From NCBI GenBank assembly GCA_958295825.1, contig OY282375.1, positions 3,767,489 through 3,831,488 of the forward strand: a stretch of DNA of 64,000 nt, in the 5' to 3' direction. Within the stretch, counting starts at the first letter, position 1. Each line of letters opens with the position of its first letter. A program made the position numbers and the translations under genes. Below, one piece after another: positions 62,433-64,000 of this stretch. This stretch comes from an uncultured Candidatus Entotheonella sp. (lineage in GTDB: Bacteria > Tectomicrobia > Entotheonellia > Entotheonellales > Entotheonellaceae). The notes beneath the pieces are model-generated. The model was given only the letters and a program-made list of their open reading frames with translations, was not told where the DNA came from and made no database searches.

Positions 62433-62747
62433 TCAAGGCGTATCGGGCGCCATTGTGCCCGGACGTTGTTGCTCCAGGATGGTCTCGATTCGGGTGACCC
62501 GGTTGCTGAGATCGCTGATGTCCTTGCGCAGATCGGTCAACTCGCCGCGCAAAGTGGTTATCTCGCCGCGCAAAGCGGTCATCTCCCTGCGTATCTCATC
62601 CCGAAGCGGCGTCACCACCGTGGCGACGGCCCACTGCATGGCGCCCATGATCGCACCGGCGATGACCAGGATGGTGACCGCGAGAGCGGCGAGTTCTTTG
62701 TAACCGATCATAATGTTGCGAGGCGGGGTCGTTTCCTGAATGGCCAT
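62433..62747 (-). CDS. Small coiled-coil membrane protein
   Basis: 104 residues, GAGGAG upstream. One N-terminal helix (LAALAVTILVIAGAIMGAM) is followed by a long heptad coil (LRDEIRREMTALRGEI and LTDLRKDISDLSNRV). No catalytic motif. Its leader and first codons are partly duplicated near 63830, so it is a recurrent unit. Function unknown. Confidence 0.7.
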   Translation of the reverse strand: MAIQETTPPRNIMIGYKELAALAVTILVIAGAIMGAMQWAVATVVTPLRDEIRREMTALRGEITTLRGELTDLRKDISDLSNRVTRIETILEQQRPGTMAPDTP

Positions 62748-62822
62748 GACGGACTCCTCAATTTACCGGATCTGCGAGGCTCACAAGCCTACCCTTACCC
62801 AGGCTCCGATTCCAGCCTTGTT
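62690..62822. repeat. Imperfect direct repeat, copy A
   Basis: Similar to 63831-63962 over the leader and first ~20 codons of the coiled-coil gene (GAGTTCTTTGTA start, CCATGACGGACTCCTCAA shared). Confidence 0.75.
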
Positions 62823-63201
62823 TATTCGGGCCTGCGAAGTTGGGGGGCAACCGCTTTTGGAGCAGACGAAAGTTTCCCAAATGGACCGTCCCCGGCGGCA
62901 ATGAAGCCGAGTCTGGCCGTTCACCCCTATGCCGTCCGGTCCGTGTAGTCGGACGCCTCTGGCCGTCAAGCTGACTTCCTCAGCGGCGTCGAACAGCTCA
63001 CGAAAGAACCTTATCGACAGCCGTGTCCGAATCCTGCAGAGGCTTGACGAGGGTTTCCAACACGACCAAGTCGCTGCTCACGATGACAAACTGTCCAGCC
63101 TGGGCCTGCCGCCACCGGGGTTCGATACGCTCCACGCTGTAGATGAGCCCACTGGCATCGAGATAGATCGGTCCATTAGGCGGAAGGAGCAGCGATCCCA
63201 T
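62781..63201 (-). pseudogene. PIN-domain toxin, frameshifted
   Basis: ATG 63201 gives PIYLDASGLIYSVERIE (PIN start with Asp) and VSSDLVVLETLVKPL (Glu), then a stop at 62998 after ~67 residues. Another frame resumes with LFRELFDAAEEVSL. The distal acidic residues are not recognisable. Lies directly after the antitoxin remnant. Confidence 0.65.
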
Positions 63202-63423
63202 GACACTCGTTCATTTTTCAGGAAGGACTCGACCTCTTCTGCGATCTTGAAGACACGCTGCCCCGGCACTTCGGCGAGATGTCTCAGCGGCAGACCGACG
63301 CGGTGATTCCGGGGAGTGACGCACTACCACGTCAACGGACTTCCCAACCGGAAGCTCCTGGCCCACGATTTCGATTCTGCCCCCGGGAAGTACAGTCGTC
63401 TTCAGATGCAACACTTTCTGCAT
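63195..63423 (-). pseudogene. Antitoxin of the PIN toxin, frameshifted
   Basis: ATG 63423 encodes LKTTVLPGGRIEIVGQELPVGKS, the usual AbrB-like antitoxin start. After RHSPE the frame is lost. PGQRVFKIAEEVESFLKNE, the C-terminal part, is in another frame down to ~63195. The pair with the PIN remnant is a dead toxin-antitoxin locus. Confidence 0.65.
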
Positions 63424-63541
63424 GACTACGCTCCCTTTCCAAGGTGGGCGGTATGACGGCTATGCTCTCCATCTGCCGATACAGTTGCCGCAAGGCAAAT
63501 GCGCCCCTCTCGCCCCATCCGGTACTTACTTGATGAAGAAC
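63424..63541. other. Short gap ahead of the antitoxin remnant
   Basis: 118 bases between the antitoxin start and the MITE; no gene or clear promoter is seen. Confidence 0.4.
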
Positions 63542-63644
63542 CTAGAGCACTTTCGGAGCAGATTGACTTGCACCCGAAACCACGACATTGCTGTGCTTTG
63601 CGAGTTGGTCCCTCGATAATTCCATTAGATGCGGAAATGCTCTA
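63542..63644 (-). repeat. MITE, copy 2
   Basis: Inverted near-identical copy of 13136-13236. The ends read CTAGAGC and GCTCTAG. A few substitutions separate the copies. Confidence 0.85.
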
Positions 63645-63807
63645 GCTCCTCCGTGAAGCCCGTCGTGATGGGTAGAGCACTATCAATTTCATTAATGATC
63701 GGCGCAGTCCTTTTGTATCTTACAATTTCGCTTCCCACAAACGAGCCGCCAATTCCTGCAAATCCGCATCGCTGAGCCGGAGTAGTCGGCCCTTGGAGAT
63801 ATCACAT

Positions 63808-63888
63808 TCATGGATGGCCAGCGAGGATACCGAGTTCTTTGTAGCCGACCACAATGTTGCGTGGTGGGGTGGATTCCTGGACGGCCAT
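63808..63888 (-). pseudogene. Truncated duplicate of the coiled-coil membrane gene
   Basis: ATG 63888 encodes MAVQESTPPRNIVVGYKEL, close to the start of the gene at 62433-62747, then stops after seven further residues. The membrane helix and coil are lost. The remaining region to 63720 reads DISKGRLLRLSDADLQELA on the minus strand, a fragment of unknown origin. Confidence 0.65.
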
Positions 63889-63962
63889 GACGGACTCCTC
63901 AATTTACCGAACCTTGGGGGTCCACAAACCTACCCTTACCATGCTCCGATTCCAGCGTTGTT
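63831..63962. repeat. Imperfect direct repeat, copy B
   Basis: Second copy of 62690-62822. Together they flank the dead PIN locus and the MITE. Confidence 0.75.
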
Positions 63963-64000
63963 TTTTGGCCTTTCCGGCTGCGGCGCAGGAGGCGGTACGG

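Overview
This is a high-GC window from a diderm (outer-membrane) bacterium. It has an autotransporter-type barrel, lipoproteins and a Tat-exported binding protein. Metabolism looks aerobic and respiratory: a large haem-copper oxidase locus, a soluble NAD-linked formate dehydrogenase and an ABC amino-acid-type importer. The lineage is uncertain. REP-like palindromes of the GTCGGATTA...TAATCCGAC type are common in Gammaproteobacteria. The bd-like/cytochrome c/aa3 cluster and the USP/PCP_red/Mrp cluster recall uncultured lineages such as NC10, Tectomicrobia or Nitrospirota. No rRNA, tRNA or CRISPR array was recognised.

Layout. 1-5.7 kb: end of a surface protein, then a scrap zone holding a truncated type III methylase, a frameshifted antitoxin-like gene, a regulator/PIN/patatin operon cut by an 841-bp IS427-like element, and a truncated DNA methylase. 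5.7-11.7 kb: LLM flavin oxidoreductase plus a five-gene ABC importer (minus strand). 11.8-12.9 kb: an exported rhodanese with an in-frame UGA at the catalytic position and a SECIS-like hairpin, followed by a cold-shock gene. 12.9-16.7 kb: a dead IS5-type element carrying a ~101-bp MITE, then an AT-rich gene encoding a SfiI-like nuclease fused to a DNA methyltransferase, bounded by 326-bp direct repeats. 16.8-25.7 kb: msrB, formate dehydrogenase with mobA, a FitAB-like toxin-antitoxin pair, EF-P, a lipoprotein and an oxidoreductase.

26.1-40.2 kb: a probable operon of about 17 genes with a CydA-like membrane protein, three c-type cytochrome proteins (one with an EB_dh domain), aa3 oxidase subunits II and I, haem A and haem O synthases, two subunit III proteins, subunit IV, DUF420, DUF983 and small membrane proteins. 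No bc1 complex is present, so the bd-like/cytochrome c module may pass quinol electrons to cytochrome c. 40.3-44.3 kb: cytochrome c, a double-USP/PCP_red/rubredoxin-like fusion, an Mrp ATPase and a second PCP_red protein.

45-51.7 kb: a nuclease-XPD helicase fusion, a patch of gene fragments, an HD phosphohydrolase, DUF2203 and a zinc aminopeptidase whose start lies in a repeat. 51.3-53.7 kb: an aspartic protease translationally coupled to a DNA methyltransferase that converges with an Eco29kI-like GIY-YIG nuclease. 53.7-62.7 kb: metK, a Uma2 protein, engB, two VWA/BatA-type proteins, DUF58 and a coiled-coil membrane protein. 62.8-64 kb: a decayed PIN toxin-antitoxin pair, a second MITE copy and a partial duplication of the coiled-coil gene.

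Restriction-modification genes or fragments occur five times in the window, and toxin-antitoxin genes or remnants at least five times. Much of the accessory DNA is therefore defence or addiction material in various stages of decay, set between conserved housekeeping and respiratory operons.
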